Of a stretch of DNA of 64,000 bases, positions 62,537 through 64,000 are shown in pieces. Source of the stretch: Glaciecola sp965660815 (lineage in GTDB: Bacteria; Pseudomonadota; Gammaproteobacteria; Enterobacterales; Alteromonadaceae); the NCBI GenBank assembly GCA_965660815.1, contig CBFIBG010000013.1, positions 1 to 64,000 of the forward strand. The letters run 5' to 3'. Every line of letters begins with the position of its first letter. The first letter of the stretch is position 1. Below the pieces are notes generated by a model. The model was not told where the DNA came from. It searched no databases and was given only the letters and a program-made list of their open reading frames with translations. Made by a program: the position numbers and the translations under genes.

Positions 62537-63802
62537 TTAATCTTCGCGTATACGCTCAATATTTGCGCCAAGCCCACTGAGTTTAGTTTCAATAGACTCA
62601 TATCCTCTGTCTAAATGATAGATCCTATCAACGATAGTCTCTCCTTGAGCCAGTAAACCTGCAATAACTAGGCTAGCTGATGCTCTCAAATCTGTTGCCA
62701 TCACCTGGGCACCTTTGAGTTGTGAGCCACCTTGGGTAACTGCGTTATTTCCTTCCAGTTCAATTTTCGCACCCATTCTATGCAGTTCTGGTACATGCAT
62801 AAACCGATTTTCAAATATAGTTTCGGTTATTACTCCGCTTCCCTTTGCCACTGCATTAAGCGTTACAAATTGAGCTTGCATGTCGGTCGGGAACCCTGGA
62901 TGAGGTAAAGTTTTAAGATTAACGGCAGTGGGCGCCTGCCCTTTCATATCAATGCTGATCCAATCTGGACCTGTTTCTATATGTGCCCCAGCCTGCTCTA
63001 GTTTGCTAATAACCGCGTCTAGGGTATGAGGAGCCGCTTTTAAGCATTTGATGCTACCTCTAGTCGCCGCAGCGGCCACTAAAAATGTGCCAGTTTCTAT
63101 TCTATCAGGCAAAATATCGTACTGACATCCATGCAATTTTTCAACGCCTTGTATGATAATTTTATCAGTCCCAGCGCCTTCCACTTTTCCGCCCATAGCA
63201 TTAATACAATTAGCCAAATCTACTATTTCAGGCTCCCTGGCAGCGTTTTCTAAAATGGTCTCTCCGTCAGCTAGTGAGGCTGCCATGATTAGGTTTTCTG
63301 TCGCTCCTACTGATACCATATCCATAAAAATACGAGCACCTTGTAGACGACCATTGACAGAAGCCCTGACATAGCCCTCTTCAACATGCACGATCGCTCC
63401 CATTTTTTCCAACCCTGATAAATGGAGGTTGACCGGCCTAGCGCCAATTGCACATCCTCCGGGTAAGGAAACATTTGCTTTACCATATTTTGCCAACAAT
63501 GGTCCCAATACCAATATGGAAGCACGCATTGTTCGGACCAATTCATATGAAGCTCTCACGCTATTTAGTTCACTGGCGTCTACTTCCACAGAGTTCGCCG
63601 AAATCTGATTAATTTTTGCTCCAAGATCTTTCAGCAATAGTAATGTGGTATTGATATCTCTTAGATTGGGTACATTGCTGAAAGTACAGGGCTCACTTGC
63701 CAGCAAGCTAGATATTAATACCGGTAAAGCCGCATTTTTTGCTCCTGAAATAGTGACAGAGCCTTGTAAAGGGGGGCTTTTTTTTATGCGCAGTTTGTCC
63801 AA
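62537..63802 (-). CDS. murA: UDP-N-acetylglucosamine 1-carboxyvinyltransferase
   Basis: A 421-residue MurA, full length. It catalyses the first committed step of peptidoglycan synthesis: transfer of enolpyruvate from phosphoenolpyruvate to UDP-GlcNAc. The catalytic and fosfomycin-reactive Cys is C117 in LPGGCAIGARPV. The phosphoenolpyruvate-site lysine is in SGAKNAALPVL (about K22). Cytoplasmic. The early codons run through an A-tract and a C-tract (KKSPPLQG). No bolA/ibaG homologue was found in the 200 bp upstream that remain in the window. Confidence 0.98.
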   Translation of the reverse strand: MDKLRIKKSPPLQGSVTISGAKNAALPVLISSLLASEPCTFSNVPNLRDINTTLLLLKDLGAKINQISANSVEVDASELNSVRASYELVRTMRASILVLGPLLAKYGKANVSLPGGCAIGARPVNLHLSGLEKMGAIVHVEEGYVRASVNGRLQGARIFMDMVSVGATENLIMAASLADGETILENAAREPEIVDLANCINAMGGKVEGAGTDKIIIQGVEKLHGCQYDILPDRIETGTFLVAAAATRGSIKCLKAAPHTLDAVISKLEQAGAHIETGPDWISIDMKGQAPTAVNLKTLPHPGFPTDMQAQFVTLNAVAKGSGVITETIFENRFMHVPELHRMGAKIELEGNNAVTQGGSQLKGAQVMATDLRASASLVIAGLLAQGETIVDRIYHLDRGYESIETKLSGLGANIERIRED

Positions 63803-64000
63803 ACTAAAATCCTAACTGTAGATCTTAATAAATTTAAGAGATAAAAATCTTTGCATTATTGCAAAGGCATAAGGGTACAACAAACTATCGAGACGAGTAA
63901 GTGAAACCTTCACTCAAACTCTAATTTGACTGAAAAATATTGCATTCAACTAGCGTGCGCTAGTTGAACAATTTTTCTTTTTCCCATTGCTTGGAAGAAA
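63803..64000. promoter_or_regulatory. murA upstream region
   Basis: Non-coding. It probably holds the murA promoter. A strong inverted repeat at 63945-63968 (listed separately) marks its far end. No reading frame could be placed. Confidence 0.4.
63945..63968. terminator. inverted repeat at window edge
   Basis: TTCAACTAGCG / CGCTAGTTGAA around TG, an 11-bp perfect arm. ACAATTTTTCTTTTT follows on the plus strand. Probably a terminator for a gene beyond the window or a bidirectional one. Confidence 0.5.

Overview
The window comes from a chromosome of a low-GC marine gammaproteobacterium, most likely in the Alteromonadales (Alteromonas/Glaciecola type). This is inferred from gene content only: an Oar-like TonB-dependent receptor, a TtpC-type ExbB/ExbD/TonB operon with DUF3450 and TPR partners, a CrbS/CrbR acetate switch, H-NOX signalling, rdgC, and a zapE / zapG-degQ-degS / murA block. 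No tRNA, rRNA operon, CRISPR array, prophage or intact insertion sequence was seen. The one RNA gene that is certain is rnpB (minus strand, about 56701-57056).

Layout. 0.2-7.7 kb: two unrecognised membrane or secreted proteins, a PAS-PAS-GGDEF-EAL protein, a TauD-type oxygenase and a PAS hybrid kinase. 8.1-10.5 kb: ccoG behind a sigma-54-like promoter, a tiny DUF3149-like gene and an AhpD-like protein. 10.7-14.3 kb: a three-gene nitric-oxide operon (H-NOX, hybrid kinase with HPt, response regulator with an unrecognised output region). It is divergent from a 14.7-19.0 kb exopolysaccharide group (manC, secreted protein, O-antigen-ligase-like protein, VpsP-like protein). 19.4-22.2 kb: histone-deacetylase-family enzyme, a BrxR/CapW-like WYL regulator and a TerB-like protein. 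22.4-25.5 kb: a large Oar-like receptor. 26.3-31.2 kb: ABM monooxygenase, then udk, a CNT nucleoside transporter and an IPNS-type oxygenase, then a TPR/transglutaminase-like lipoprotein.

31.4-43.7 kb is centred on acetate and acetyl-CoA: crbS, crbR, acs, then a Na/Pi cotransporter, an aldo/keto reductase, a second deacetylase, and a CoA-transferase fused to a GNAT acetyltransferase. The last two look like a reversible lysine-acetylation pair near their likely target, Acs. 43.8-52.4 kb is all on the minus strand: phoB-phoR-pstS followed by the DUF3450-TtpC-ExbB-ExbD-TonB-TPR operon. Pho-box-like sites with the same architecture lie in front of both phoB and the TonB operon, so the energy-transducing system may belong to the phosphate-starvation regulon. 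53.1-53.8 kb holds a decayed toxin-antitoxin pair inside about 25-bp inverted repeats. 53.8-63.8 kb is conserved housekeeping: rdgC, a DesK/DesR-type two-component pair, rnpB, a YeeN/YebC protein, zapE, zapG, degQ, degS and murA.

The strongest leads are the Pho-controlled TonB operon, the H-NOX operon with an unknown output domain, the acetylation module near acs, the sigma-54-like promoter of ccoG, an orphan plus-strand terminator that suggests a small RNA near 38.3 kb, and the inverted-repeat-bounded toxin-antitoxin remnant. All functional calls rest on reading protein motifs by eye; no database search was possible.
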